NCBI GenBank assembly: GCA_015039365.1
Contig: WION01000008.1
Span: 186,001-250,000, forward strand
Reading direction: 5' to 3'
DNA length: 64,000 bases
Source of the DNA: Amanita rubescens
Lineage: Eukaryota > Basidiomycota > Agaricomycetes > Agaricales > Amanitaceae
Shown piece by piece: positions 25,524 through 36,799 of the stretch. Positions within the stretch are counted from its first letter, which is position 1. Each line of letters begins with the position of its first letter. Below the pieces are notes generated by a model. That model did no database searches. It saw nothing but the letters and a program-made list of their open reading frames with translations, and was not told where the DNA came from. Position numbers and translations under genes: made by a program.

Positions 25524-25864
25524 TTCTATTTTTTCTGTCTTCTAAGGATATCACATCTGTAAAGGCTTGGAAAACGCAGCCAGTGTATTGTTTTGGGCAT
25601 ACCCAATCATGTTATCATAGCGGACATCTATTGCATAGCTTTTCTTTCCAGTATTGAATCTCTAGGACACATCTCTAGATCGCCGTGACCTATGCATAAA
25701 ACCTTCCGACTTCAAAGTGCAATAAAGAAAGTGGCGTCTTGGTCCATTAGCTGAACCAGGGGCTACAATTCCTCGCGAACCCAAAGATCCTGTCTCTGTT
25801 CCAACACTGCGTACGCCAAGGGAAAACATACGGTCGAACACTATAAATCTGGCATTAAGTGGAT
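25524..25864. other. Intergenic, convergent 3' ends
   Basis: 341 bp between facing stops. The open frame on the minus strand here is only an alternative frame of the BTB gene's last exon. Nothing else seen. Confidence 0.5.
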
Positions 25865-27469
25865 CTACCTTTCGACATAAAAAAGGGTGGTACATGTTGC
25901 TGTGAAAGCTTTCGCGCTTGCTTGACACGCCGTCTGAGTTAGGGTCAGAGGGGGACTAACCCCTTCGAGCATACGAAGGTATCGGAAGACCATCGATGGT
26001 TGCGGTGGGCCTGATAAGTGTCATATATGCGACAATCAGAGCCAAACCCTACACACCGAATCGAAATACAGAATGATATGCTTGTCTCCATTTATCTTCG
26101 AGTAATCGCGCGCAGACCAATGAATCAGGACACGTTGGGCACTGCTAGATGTTACTGAATGGATAACTAACGGTAAAGAGACTTTACGCATTGGTACTCC
26201 TTGGCTATCATGGTAAGTCCTAGTTTGAGGACACGTTCGAGGAACCAATTACGCCTGTGAGCCAACATTCAATAAGCCACTCTCGTCTCAACCTGACCCG
26301 TGGAATATTAAAAGTACCGTTTCTCCAGTTTCAGCAGAGTCTCCTTACTTAAAGTGTTCAATTCATGTTCAGACCATCCACCAGGATTATCAAGGACGAA
26401 GCGGCTTGCTTCGCGATATAATTCCTCTTCTCCAAAAAGCTCGGCAATGCGCAGAGCTTTGATGGGTTTCCCAGCGGCATGGGTCAACAAAAAAGTTAGA
26501 CATTCACGTTGCAAAGCCGGTACACATAATTTATGAGATATGTTCATGAGACCTTCTACGTTGTTCCATGTGATGGTACATTCGAGGCTGGGATACATAT
26601 TTAAACACCCGAGAGAAGCAGTGGAGTAACATGCGCACTGAGGGTACACGAATTTCAATAAATCATGAAAAACGCTAGCCTTAATTGTTATGAGCAACCA
26701 GTCTTAGTATAGTGGCAAACTGTCGTCTCTGACCTTTTCTTCCTTGAGCACTATAATAGCATCTGGACCTTCTTTCGAAGACCTATGATAATCGTATGAG
26801 TAGAAGTACCTTCCCTTGATCAAAGGAAAGCTTAATGCCGTACTTTGGTATTCGCTGGCTTCTCGGGCGTTCCTCGCGATCGACTTGAGGGTAAGTTGAC
26901 AACTGGCAAGTCCCCTGCACATCTATCGCACTACTCCGTTCGTTGGCCTCGGTTTCTGAATTGTGATTTACAATATCCATGTTTACAGGATTTAGATCTG
27001 CTTGTGGGCCGGTAGACGTTTGCGGGATTGTAACGACAGACGATACGGAGGATGGGCGTCCCGTTTCAGACCAATTTCCACTAAGAGCAGCTTGAAAAAA
27101 GGGGGAGGCAAAATACAGAACCTCTTTGTGAGCCCTGCGACAGTTTTTATCTTGTATGACCGGCGCGATGGTAATGACCTACCAGAATGTAGTGCCTTCT
27201 ACCACAATTTTGACACCTCCCGGAAAAGGGCTATGTCGCGTGAAAGTATCATCAATTTCTATCCCCTCATCCTCATCTTCGTCACTAGTCAGGGACGATA
27301 AGTGACTATCCATCTCACGCTCTTCCAATAGCCACGGCGGAGAACCTGTTGAACGAAAAATACCGGACGCAGCAGCATGTGTTTCTGTAGGAGAGCTAAG
27401 AGAGGCTGAGGGATTGGTTGAGCTACGCGAATTTCGGGCGATAAGAATATGAGAGGGATTCGTGGTCAT
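25865..27469 (-). CDS. BTB/POZ domain protein, agaricomycete type
   Basis: Eight exons: complement join(25865..26010,26057..26141,26188..26254,26318..26587,26639..26679,26734..26782,26844..27134,27183..27469), 411 aa. The N-terminus is Ser-rich. The BTB fold begins at GVKIVVEGTTFWAHKEVLYF and resumes with FHDLLKFVYPHLECTITWNN. The helical back-end is VPALQRECLTFLLTH, FGEEELYREASRFVL. The C-terminus carries Cys pairs (YQCCPTCPD) and FRFGPPQPSMVFRYL. Such proteins are numerous in agaricomycetes; substrate adaptor for a CUL3 ligase is possible but unproven. The exon 2/3 junction was set by phase: only donor 26843 and acceptor 26783 restore IPKSSKEGPDAIIVLKEEK. Tandem with RPA43, whose stop is 38 bp upstream of this ATG. 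Confidence 0.85.
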
Positions 27470-27506
27470 GGCTAGTTACAAGCTCCGATTGGATAAACAG
27501 AATATA

Positions 27507-28385
27507 TCATCCTCGCGCCCCGTCTTTACTATTCCCAATCCTATCTCTAGCGGCACCAATCGTACATAGATCTGGTAGCAGTGATCCATGTAAGGACAAC
27601 ATGTCATTTGCCAATGTCATCCTTTTCATCGTCAATGGCTGGCCTTTCGAGAAAGTAAAAGCATACCCAACAACTATAAATTCCAAATAACCGTCAGAGC
27701 CTCCTAATACGGCCCCAGTTGTACTGTGCCGCCAACGTCCTCGCCCATCCATTTCATTTTGATTGGAACCAAACACATGAGGGCCATATTCAGGATCGTT
27801 CTCGGCGGGCCCATGCTCAAATTGCCACGTATCCACAGGGATATGGTGTCGTGGGATCGACACGTTAAATATCCGGTGTAATAGAAGTGCAATATGGTCT
27901 GGAGAGCACAGATTGATCTTACCGACTATCACAATGAGTCGAAAGTGCTCATGGATAATACGAACATTTTACCGAGTCTCATGCCAATCTGCGGACTCCA
28001 TACTGTGGCGTCGAAGCTGATCGTACAAACGAGATAGGGGCAATCGTTCAATAAGGGTGCAGTCTTGGAGAGGAAAGTTGCATTTGAATGCGAGACCAGA
28101 ACGCCTTGAAGTACGTGGATATACCTAGGCCAAGAAACCATGTAATAGCAAGGGATGGTGATTGAAACCATCTTACTTCATGACCATCGAGTCAAGCATC
28201 TCCTCGAAACCAGCTCTTGGATCATTTGCAAATCCTGGCGAGATAGGTAACACCAGTGAAGTTTTGATAACACGGAACTCCTCGTCATTCTCTTTAGACA
28301 CGAGTTTATGCCTAGACCTTTTTGCAGGACCCTTGTAATCGTCCGTCGAATCAGATTTACGTTTTTCACTTGAGGTTGTGGTCAT
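27507..28385 (-). CDS. RPA43: DNA-directed RNA polymerase I subunit RPA43
   Basis: Exons complement join(27507..27621,27667..27925,27973..28124,28177..28385), 244 aa. The N-terminus carries a basic patch (KRKSDSTDDYKGPAKRSRHK). The tip domain reads KYIHVLQGVLVSHSNATFLS. The OB-type domain starts VGKINLCSPDHIALLLHRIF and continues SIPRHHIPVDTWQFEHGPAE, ending FIVVGMTLANDMLSLHGSLL. RPA43 forms the Pol I stalk with RPA14/A14 and contacts Rrn3 for rDNA transcription in the nucleolus. An upstream in-frame ATG (28439) overlaps the PAM16 promoter; I prefer 28385 because it starts a typical Ser-rich N-terminus. Divergent from PAM16, 52 bp. Confidence 0.92.
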
Positions 28386-28437
28386 GATACCAGCTGAAAT
28401 GTAAAATTTCCCACACTTTACTCTCATTCCAAATGGC
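28386..28437. promoter_or_regulatory. Compact bidirectional promoter RPA43/PAM16
   Basis: Only 52 bp separate the two divergent start codons. Both 5' UTRs and core promoters must overlap or run into the neighbouring genes. No TATA box is obvious. Confidence 0.5.
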
Positions 28438-29035
28438 ATGTCCCCTCCGTATGTCTACGTCCTGTGCAACTAATTTGTAGTAGGCGTCGCCCAGGGTTCT
28501 GATTCAAATTCCTCGCTACTGGCACAAAAATTTTAGGCAAGGCTTTCTATGAGGCTGGAAAGCAGGCTGCCAAAAGTACTGTATCGATTGTTCGCTTTGG
28601 ATCCACTGACAAAAATATTTTACTAGACGCAAAACATAGGCCTGCGGGTGCGGCGGGTAGCGACATTTCTGGGGTTGAAAATGCGAAAACAGGTTCAATA
28701 ACAGATACCCTGACTCGGGAGCACCGGATGACCTTGGACGAGGCCCAGCTTATACTCAATGTAAAGCGGAGCGATGGATTGGAACAAATGCTGAAGGTAT
28801 ACTCTCTCCTGTGTTTTTTTTGGAATTGATTTGAGTCGTGTTCTAGCACTACGAGCACATGTTCAAGGCTAATTCACCTCCAATACCGGAGAAATCCCCG
28901 CCCAGCCGAAGCACATCTACACCAGCGTATTCCCACTATCTTCAATCAAAAGTTGTGCGCGCCAAGGAAAGAATAGAAGCAGAGATGAAAATACTAGACT
29001 CTCCGTCTACAGAAACTGGTGCCAATCGCCAGTGA
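28438..29035 (+). CDS. PAM16: Mitochondrial import motor subunit PAM16/TIM16, frame break near N-terminus
   Basis: Exons 28438..28448, 28495..28796, 28847..29035. The J-like domain signature MTLDEAQLILNVKR, then LEQMLKHYEHMFKANSPP, identifies PAM16. PAM16 restrains PAM18 at the TIM23 presequence translocase in the matrix. The N-terminus splices to MSPPVLIQ. The conserved continuation LATGTKILGKAFYEAGKQAA lies in the next frame, so one extra base is present around 28506-28512. No GT..AG intron can bridge the two because the second frame has a stop just upstream. If the base is removed the protein is 166 aa. The C-terminal tail KVVRAKERIEAEMKIL is charged. Confidence 0.85.
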
Positions 29036-29125
29036 CTCGTTTTGGGATTATATTGTGGTATCTCCGAATAATTTACAGTCTTGCGTGCACAAGTATTTGT
29101 GATACATTTGTGCCACGCTTTAAAA

Positions 29126-30451
29126 TCAGTCTAGCACGGCATACTTTATCAGGTGTGTGGGTATGGCGTTTTCCAAATTTTTCGATTGTAACCATTTTTT
29201 GGAAAACAATCTGCTTTGGTAACGGTACGCTCCATCACACAAGATGGTAACAACCCTTGAACCTATGAGTAATATTTATAAATTATAAATGATGAAATAC
29301 TCGAGATAGAATCAGCGAACCTTTACCAAGCCTTCGTGCGAGCTGCACAGCAGCTGCAACGTTTAACGCCGAGCTCGCACCGAGATAAAGTCCCTCACTG
29401 TCCAATAGTTCATAAACCATGGCAATGGATTCTTCATCGGGAACAGTGAAGGCTCCATCAATCTTGTTCGCAATTATGACGAGATTATCGGTGATCCTTC
29501 CCTGCCCAATGCCTATTATGCTGCTTTAGCGGATGGAAAGGTGTTACGTTAAAATTGACTTACCTTCTGTGATGGAACTGCCAGTGCGTTCGATCAACTT
29601 ACCGCCGCTATTAAAATAGCTTGTGAGGACGCTTCCTGGTGGGTCCGCTAACCACAGCTGGACATTATTGTTGCTCATTTCCTTCAAAAACCTTCCTACT
29701 CCGGCTAGCGTACCTCCAGTCCCCGTTGCACATATAAACCCATCGATATTTCCTCCCATCTGCTCCCAAATCTCGGGTCCGGTGGTAGCGTAATGGATGT
29801 TAGCATTTGCGGTATTGTCGAATTGATTGGTCCACACAGCATTTGGCAAGGCATCAGCGAATTCCTTGGCTTGGTGATTGTAGTTCCTGGGATCATCATA
29901 GGGGACTGCAGGTACAGGACGAACGTCTGCACCCAGCATACGCAATAGATCAATCTTTTCTTGGCTCTGCGGATGATGAGTCATTTGACGTGTTAATATG
30001 GTTCCGATCGATGTACCTGAGTGTTGGGCATGTAGATAACACATTTATATCCTTTGGAGCGACAGACGTGGGCCAAACCAATGCCAGTGTTTCCTGCGGT
30101 ACCCTCGACGACAGTTCCACCGGGTTTTAATCTTTACGTAGTTGAAAATGCATGGCTAGGATAAGGATCTGAAAACTTACAGGCCCTTCTGCTCAGCGTC
30201 TTGCACAAGTCCAAGGGCAGCGCGGTCCTTGACGCTCCCTCCAGGATTTTGGAATTCTGCCTTGCCATAAATCTGCGAACCGATTTTCTCCGATAATCCC
30301 TTGAGAAAGATCTACCCATGGGATGTTAATGTCGTTGGGTCATATGTGAGTAATAGCTTACCAATGGCGTATTTCCAATGGCACCGGTGAAACCTGTGGT
30401 AGCGCCCGGGGCTGTCGACATGTATCTCCTGAGGCGCCACGCAGCATTCAT
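29126..30451 (-). CDS. Cysteine synthase-like PLP enzyme, mitochondrial type
   Basis: Exons complement join(29126..29262,29321..29512,29564..29966,30017..30131,30181..30311,30362..30451), 355 aa. A presequence-like N-terminus ([16 protein letters not shown]) precedes [12 protein letters not shown]. The PLP-lysine lies in [14 protein letters not shown], phosphate cup in [13 protein letters not shown], and [19 protein letters not shown] is the glycine-rich PLP loop. It converts O-acetylserine plus sulfide to cysteine, or acts in a side route as in fungal Cys12-like enzymes; I cannot separate the two. The longer C-terminus ([15 protein letters not shown]) is typical of the fungal mitochondrial branch. 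Divergent from the TPP1-like gene, 71 bp. Confidence 0.9.
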
Positions 30452-30522
30452 ATTCCTGCGCACAAGGAGACCTGGTACTATCGGAGCCGTTATCTCACCG
30501 CGATCACGTGCCAAGACGCGAC

Positions 30523-31543
30523 ATGGCCAACTCGCTGAGACCATGGATTGCTGAATACCTACTTAACGTCAGTGAACAGTATGGTGCTCAAATTTACAAA
30601 GCATCCATAACGCAAAAGTCGAGAGTAATCCAGCTGGTTCAGGTAAGAAATATCGTTGCCCAACATTCCAAGCCAACGATAGGTCATATAGTTCCTTACT
30701 TGCCCCTCTGAGGACCAACCCACGTTTGTATGGGCGATAGCATCAGACAAGGCTCACAAATTACCAGTTCGGCTGAATGAGGAGGCCATGAAAGGATATA
30801 TGTGCGCTCTCAATTCTGGTCAAGTGGATGTCTGCCTGAACTTAGACCTAGTCCCTACAACGGGCAACGACTCAGCCGACAGAAGACCGTCGTGATATCC
30901 TTAAAGCGCTACAGACCTATCTTTTGTCGCGTGCCAACGGCTGGTCAAGGCATGTCAAAACATGCATGTCTTGCTCTCGAATGTCAGAATTTCGTTGTTC
31001 TCGGTAGCTACGGTGAAGCATGCTTTGGTGAGCCGGTACCCATAGACGACGTTGAGGACTTGCGACTTTGGAGCGAGGGACTAAGGCAGGATGGAGGTGC
31101 TGGGTCAGCCTTTTTTTTTTTTTTTTGTGATTGTTAAGTTGGTCAGGCTAATGTACATGTTCATAGCAACATCCTGAAAAACCGAAAACGCGAAAAGCTA
31201 GCAGAATCGACTATCACTGACCACGATTTCGAAACTAAGTACAAAAATGTCTGGAAGGTATGAATCATTTTTCTCGAAAGTGACACGGTGCAATTTTTCC
31301 CCCCAGCGCTCCGAAGACCTTCTACTGGCAGGCTGCCCGACCGAAGATGACGTGAAAAAGTTTGAAAATCTGATAGTTAACCAAACGAGATTGTCAAGCT
31401 CTCCGGATCAACCAATTTCTGAATGGGAAGCTACGCCAATTGTAAGGAATGAAAGGGAGATATGTAGTTTTAGCTGGGAGGAAGTTGAGCAGATCCTCCT
31501 ATGGACAGGTCGGAGCCGAGCGAGGAAGCGTGAGAAAAGTTGA
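30523..31543 (+). CDS. Candidate telomere OB-fold protein, TPP1/Tpz1/Est3-like
   Basis: Exons join(30523..30642,30713..30801,30876..31103,31167..31257,31307..31543), about 254 aa, phases close. It opens MANSLRPWIAEYLL, like the LRPWI start of vertebrate TPP1 and fission yeast Tpz1 OB domains. ASDKAHKLPVRLNEEAMKGY matches the SDGTHSV(R/K)C strand of the OB fold. Further on come LECQNFVVLGSYGEACFGEP and the helix VEDLRLWSEGLRQ. A charged C-terminal region follows. If right, it would be the shelterin subunit that recruits telomerase and binds POT1. The assignment rests on short motifs recalled from the family, not on a search. The third intron contains a run of 16 T. Confidence 0.5.
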
Positions 31544-31866
31544 GAGCTGAAAAAAGAGCGAAGGCGGTCCTCGCCTCTGCCATCGTCCATACGATGACCG
31601 TCTCCATTGCAGGGCTCGGTCATCCGTTTCTTCGTCTCCTTGCGTTATTCTCGACAAAGAGCGACATCAGATCAATCTTATGTTTCTTCTCTTTCTGCAT
31701 CGTCATACTTGTCCTTGGTCCGTTCTGGTTTGCATATACAAATTCTTACCTCTTCTTAATTCTATTCTCACAGCATATCTTACCAATCCATCCGAATCTT
31801 CCTTCCGTGCATATCTCACCGAGCTATCCTTTCGTCAGCATCTCAGCCGTCTTGAACGTTTGGACG
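31544..31866. other. Leader region of the coiled-coil gene
   Basis: 323 bp between the TPP1-like stop and the ATG at 31867. It is open in the downstream frame, but its translation is Leu/Phe-rich with no family look. I treat it as promoter and 5' UTR. Confidence 0.4.
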
Positions 31867-34168
31867 ATGGTGTCGACTGATGTCCCTTTTCCTGATGTTT
31901 CTGCCTCACACCCGACCTACAACCAGTCTCTTGAAAATCCTCCATTGCTTCATTTTGGAGCTCGTGCATCTGTCTCTATTCGCACTCCGAAACATGTCTT
32001 TCACAGTTTTGCTGTATTCACTGTCGCCACCATGCTACCAGCAGCCAAGTCTAGCCAGCGTAACAACAGTTCAATGTCATCAATCATCACCGATTCATGG
32101 TACATTGGGGCTTTCGGGAAATGGTGGCGCGGTGGTATCATTGAGGCATGGTACCAGGATGTTGTGGCGAGGTCGAACGATGAGGAAAGTTGGACTTCAG
32201 GTATTCTAAGCCTGACTACCATTGACGTGCGACATGACTCCTCCGGTACGTACATCAAGTCTACTATCATCATTTAAGAGGAATCGAGAGAGACTTGGTT
32301 TTAAGGCCTCCCTTTGTCGTCCTGCGGGATCGCGATATCTCAGCCTAGTCGGAGTTCTCCTCCCAAACTACGAAATCGTGAAAGGTCATCTCAACGAACG
32401 AATTTGCTGCCTCGTTGCAGCACACCACCCCATCTCCCTAAATCAGCTTCGTTACCATTGCATGCATCGCGCCCGGAGATAAACTGCATTGACCGCGCGC
32501 CATCATCGCATCCGTCGCAGTCCCAAGCCAAGTCGGGCTTCTCATTTGAACAAATCAATTTATTGGCCTATTCCACAAGCGTCATCTGATTGCCCCTCCC
32601 CGATCGCCGAATTACTTCGTCAGATTTCGATTGCAAAGGCGGCAGTGCTGGACCTCAGAACGCAATTGTCGGAATGTCAAAACTTGTCATCTCAATCGCA
32701 TGCACATCTACAAGACAAAGTGGATACCTATCGAGAGCGCAAGCGCCGGGAAGATGTCATAAAGATTGAACTTAGATCGCGGACCAAATCGCTGGATGAC
32801 TCAAAACGTCAGGCGGAAGGTTTGAAGCGGGAGGCTGAGAAGAAACTCAAAGCTGTTCAAAATATTCGTGGCAATACAACGCATCGCGTAGTCCATCTCG
32901 ACGAGAAGGTGATCCAACTACAGGACCAGATAGCCTGCGATCGGGGTATTATTGATCAGCGATCAATTCAGCAATCTGCCACTATCCGCGCATTATCAGA
33001 TGAAATAGAACTTAGGAAGCGCGAAGTCAAGACCACGGAGGAACAAATGGTTTTTTCTAGCCAGAGCGTCAAAGAGCTGGAAAGTAAATTAAACAAGGAA
33101 CGTGAACGCCTAGAGATGTTGAAGCACAGGTTAGGTGCTCGCAAGGAGGTCATGGATGATCAGCGTGTGCGCTCGTGGTCAGACCCTTCGATACCATCAT
33201 CGAATATCTTGGACCCTATGCACGCTGTGTCAGTACAACGAGATCATCTGGGAAGCTTGGAGTCATCGGACTTGCGCGAAGCGCGCTCAGCTGGCATCGA
33301 TAACGCTTCAATTGTGGAGTCGGACCAGTCTCCAACCTCTTCTCACAGCCAAGAAACAACGCTCCTAGACGCATTTTCCAAATATGTTTCATATCTAGCT
33401 GACCGATCGCCTTCATTTTCATTCCCAAGCGACACGAGTGCCTCCGCGCGAAGTGGCAAGGTCTTATCTACCTACGCATCCCAGCTCCACCCTGTTGGAT
33501 CATGTGAGCCAGAATGCTTCATACCCGACCTGAAATCCCTGCCCACTACGGGCAAAACACAATAACCATTAACCCACCTGCTGAGGACGAACTCAACGTT
33601 GAACGTGAATTTCACTGTTCTCAAGTTGGGACCTTTCCTAACCTATCACAAGTCGAATGGGATGCTCAGCCAGAATTATGCCGGGACTAGCCTAGATTCT
33701 GAAGGGATCATCGAGCATAGCTGGCCCCCCTTCGATATCGATGGGAGTCCCAAAAAGAGACTCAATCCCGATGCTAAGGAATTCAGCCTGGCATCCACCA
33801 CTTCCACATATTCTGCAATTTCCCCTCCGGGTGTTAGTCCGATGTATGAGACTTTGAACTCCCATGGATTTCAAACCGACGAGTGTTCGACTGCGACTTA
33901 CAATCCTTCTTTCCTGCGCGCATTTGCACCATCCCCTGCAGAGAGGCAGGTTCTCCAGCGTGCATTGGGAGGAGCGTCCAATACAAGCTTAGAACGTTTA
34001 CCCAGCCTAGGCGACGTTGGTACCATCCCAATCTCATCGTCTTCAATCGGTACTCCCAAGGACCTACCAATCCTCAATCGTGCCCTGCCATCGTGGTTAT
34101 TGGTTCCGCAAAATCATAAAGTCAACTTTAGCCCCTGGGATGATGAGGAACAGGATCAGCATCGATAG
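31867..34168 (+). CDS. Coiled-coil hypothetical protein; interior structure unsettled
   Basis: Exons 31867..32245, 32306..32580, 32624 to about 33500, then a region of uncertain splicing, and a last exon ending 34168. The N-terminal 125 residues contain a Trp-rich block (SWYIGAFGKWWRGGIIEAWY) that looks conserved. A Ser/Pro-rich linker follows, then a long coiled coil at 32.65-33.15 kb (heptads with ELRSRTKSLDDSKRQAEGLK). The tail has SPAERQVLQRALGG and ends NFSPWDDEEQ. At 33.5-33.66 kb the frame stops at 33565, another frame carries coding-like sequence (INPPAEDELNVEREFHCSQ), and a clean 49-nt intron near 33613-33661 returns to the first frame. I do not recognise the protein; a structural or cytoskeletal role is a guess. 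Confidence 0.6.
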
Positions 34169-34673
34169 GATCCAAGGTTTATGTAGATATCCGTGTAACA
34201 AACTTATATTATTTGATAAGTGGAAACTTTCAATCAAAACCTGAACGAGTCCGTCAATTTCCATGCCAGTTAGGAATAATCATCTGCGTATTGTCATAAC
34301 CCTTCGTACAGAGTCGTGGAGATTAGAATCACTAGAAAGGAAAGGGTACCGAATGTAAGCAAAGAGGGTGTGCGTAAACGTGCCGATACATGGAAGATAT
34401 CTTGTCGAGAAACAGAAGCAATATTCAAAGGTGTTACAGCCTTACCCAAATAACCGACATGGTATCTCGTGTGCGTATGGGTAGCTGTTAGGATGCACAA
34501 TAGGAAAGACAGTCTGGGATATGATCTGGTATGGATGAAGGACGACGATAAAAAATCTGCTATGGGTATAGTTACTTCCCCGCTCAATTCACGTCTGACA
34601 GAGCGGTGAACGAGCCAAGGAGACAAGGAGAGACAATCTTGGCCAGGGGTAGCATGGCGGAGAAGCAGGGTTG
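34169..34673. other. Intergenic, convergent 3' ends
   Basis: 505 bp between facing stops. The minus strand has a weak open frame (34294..34626) ending in a hydrophobic stretch (LLTFGTLSFLVILISTTLYE). An ATG at the TCGGTTATTTGG site could splice into it, but I recognise no family, so I do not call a gene. Confidence 0.4.
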
Positions 34674-36264
34674 TTACCGTGCACCATCTAATACGCCTCT
34701 GACATCGTCCACGACGCCCAAATCAGCCAAGAAAGGCACCAAGTCAGTCAACTCGGTATCATGTGGATCATTGAACCAGGATGACACCGGGACAGCGTTG
34801 TTGGGGTGAAATATGTATGACGCCGGGGAATTATCCAGTATAATAGTGTCCGATATAGGCCGTCCCAGTTGTGAAAGATCCTAATTGGTGGATAAGTCCA
34901 AACACATGAAGGCAAATTGTTCCCGTTTCACCTTCACATAATTTCCCTTATGATTGTAACAACTTTCTCGAAAGAGGCGGTGAGTAACGACTCTATGTGT
35001 GTCCAACTTGTCCAAAACGGGATCCGCATACTTGAAATTCACCTTAGTAGAGGAACAGTCGTTGATAATATGCCTCCACTTACTTTGCTCAAACTAGCCG
35101 TGAAAACAACCACCTCGTATATCTCACCCATCTTCTTCAGAAAGTTATCAACCCCAGGTCGTTTTATAACATAAACGTTATGCCAATTATACTCAATCTC
35201 AACAGGAACCACATAATCAGCTTGTTGTATCGACTGTTATGATCTGATGTAAGTATGTTATTTAGATGTGAAAATCAAAGTCACCTTGAAACTGCTGTGT
35301 ACCAATGTTTCATCAAGATCCAATATTAAGCATTTCCTGCCCGTATGTTGTAGAGCAATTGGAGGTAGGAGAGGTACGAGGAATGCCATCCTACATTCAA
35401 ATAAGTCAGATGATAGTTATGAGCAAATTCACGACACACCGGCCCGATTGGTATACCCGTGCCTCCGTTGAGGATGAGCCTATCTTCTTCGTCGTCAACT
35501 TCGTCCATGCCGTTCATGTCATCCAAGTCATCGTCTTCTGTGAAACTTGAGCCTTCTGATTCCTCCCCAATTCCATTTTGGTTTGGCTCTTGCGCCCTGT
35601 TTTTATCAAGGCCAGAGCCCGGCTGTTGAACGCCACCAGACATAACGCTTTTCCAAATCAGGCTTCGCAGATCGCTCAGAGTCAGCGGGTGGCTGCATAT
35701 CCTCATCCACACCTAATTCAGTGTTCGTCTGCAATGGCGGTGGCGGGGTGGGTAAGCCCTGCGGGTCGTTTGTCTTTTCAGCAATGCCCTTCCTCAGGTG
35801 CTGATAGACCCGTGGGCCGCAAGGTTGATTCAAGAGTTTTGTTGTCATCGTATTTCTGTTGGGTATCTTTGTCATTGGCACGTCCAGGTGGTGAGGGTGG
35901 GATGATGATATGACTATCTTCGAAGTGAGTTCGCGAAGGGGATACACATGGTATAAGAAGATATATGAGCCTAGAAAGAAAAGACGGCCTAGGTGCTTTC
36001 CCAGAGTTGGGTGCGCCGGGGTTGCCGCTGCTGGTGGGAGTCGCTAAGGACCTTAGCGTCGCTGATGCGTCTGGTCGACTCGCCGACTTAATGTGCGGTT
36101 TATTGCCAGAAAGTGTTGAGGATAAAGACTGAATTTTCTGGTTTACCACTCTCCTTGTCCTGGTGTGTGTCCTTCAGCAATGCATTCGTCTCTGGGTCTC
36201 CCACGGGCTCTGGCTTTCCTTGGTTGGTAGGGGGAGTAACGAGTGGGTCACTCGGCAGAGACAT
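34674..36264 (-). CDS. PSR1: PSR1-like FCP/SCP phosphatase, with frame breaks in the N-terminal half
   Basis: The catalytic exons are clear: complement 34674..34880, 34932..35030, 35084..35233, 35285..35390, and the end of the preceding exon at 35438. The DxDxT motif is [15 protein letters not shown]; next come [37 protein letters not shown] and [18 protein letters not shown]. Family: HAD-type Ser/Thr phosphatases; yeast Psr1/Psr2 are plasma-membrane enzymes of the salt-stress response. The N-terminal half is disordered and changes frame three times, each by one extra base: near 36150, between 35790 and 35950, and near 35650. I chose ATG 36264 ([13 protein letters not shown]); an upstream ATG at 36475 with a 64-nt intron is possible. 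Confidence 0.8.
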
Positions 36265-36475
36265 TCGTAGCTCCTTCGTAGCACTCGAAATCCCGGAGTT
36301 GGAGGGAGTGTCGTGAGACTGATGGCCGCGAAATGGAAAAGTTGTTAGCGTCGGGTAGCGGTTGCAATAACGCCTGACTAACCTTGCTGGTATCTTGAGC
36401 GCTGTCAAGCGTCGCCGTGAAAGTAGTAGCCCCGGAGTCTATTCGCTCTACGCCTTCGTAGGATGCCGGGAACAT

Positions 36476-36799
36476 GGGAGTTGCGGTCGAGCTTGAGGCG
36501 AAGTAGATCTTCCTGAAGCCTCAAGGCGTTTATTCCATGAACATTTCTTCTCACGCTATCCTTTAAAAATCAACAAATACAAACACTAGCTGGCAACTGT
36601 GCCACGCAGCCCAAGGCAGTCCACCACTGCCTCCTCGAACCAAATAGTTTCTATCTAATTGTACCTTATTTTCCCCGCGAAGAGCTTTGGTAATCGAGCT
36701 GGGTATTATCAATATAAGTTTAACTGGTTACATGGGCACGTCACGTGAGAGGACGCGGTGGCATGATTGTTCAACGCACTTGTGACCAAAACAACGTCA
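36476..36799. promoter_or_regulatory. Divergent promoter region PSR1 / CLASP-like gene
   Basis: 324 bp between the most upstream PSR1 ATG and the CLASP-like ATG. No ORF seen. A CACGTGAG-like E-box core (TCACGTGA, near 36743) is present. Confidence 0.35.

Noticed and set aside
12474..30451. Sulfur-assimilation gene cluster (MET14 plus cysteine synthase)
   Set aside because: The genes are 16 kb apart with a dozen unrelated genes between them.
31104..31135. Run of 16 T as a transposon or retroposon tail
   Set aside because: It sits inside a well-phased intron and has no target-site duplication or adjoining element; RPS18 intron 1 has a similar run.
31540..31866. Extending the coiled-coil protein upstream to 31540
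   Set aside because: The extra 109 codons translate to low-information Leu/Phe-rich sequence, and the ATG at 31867 starts coding-like sequence.
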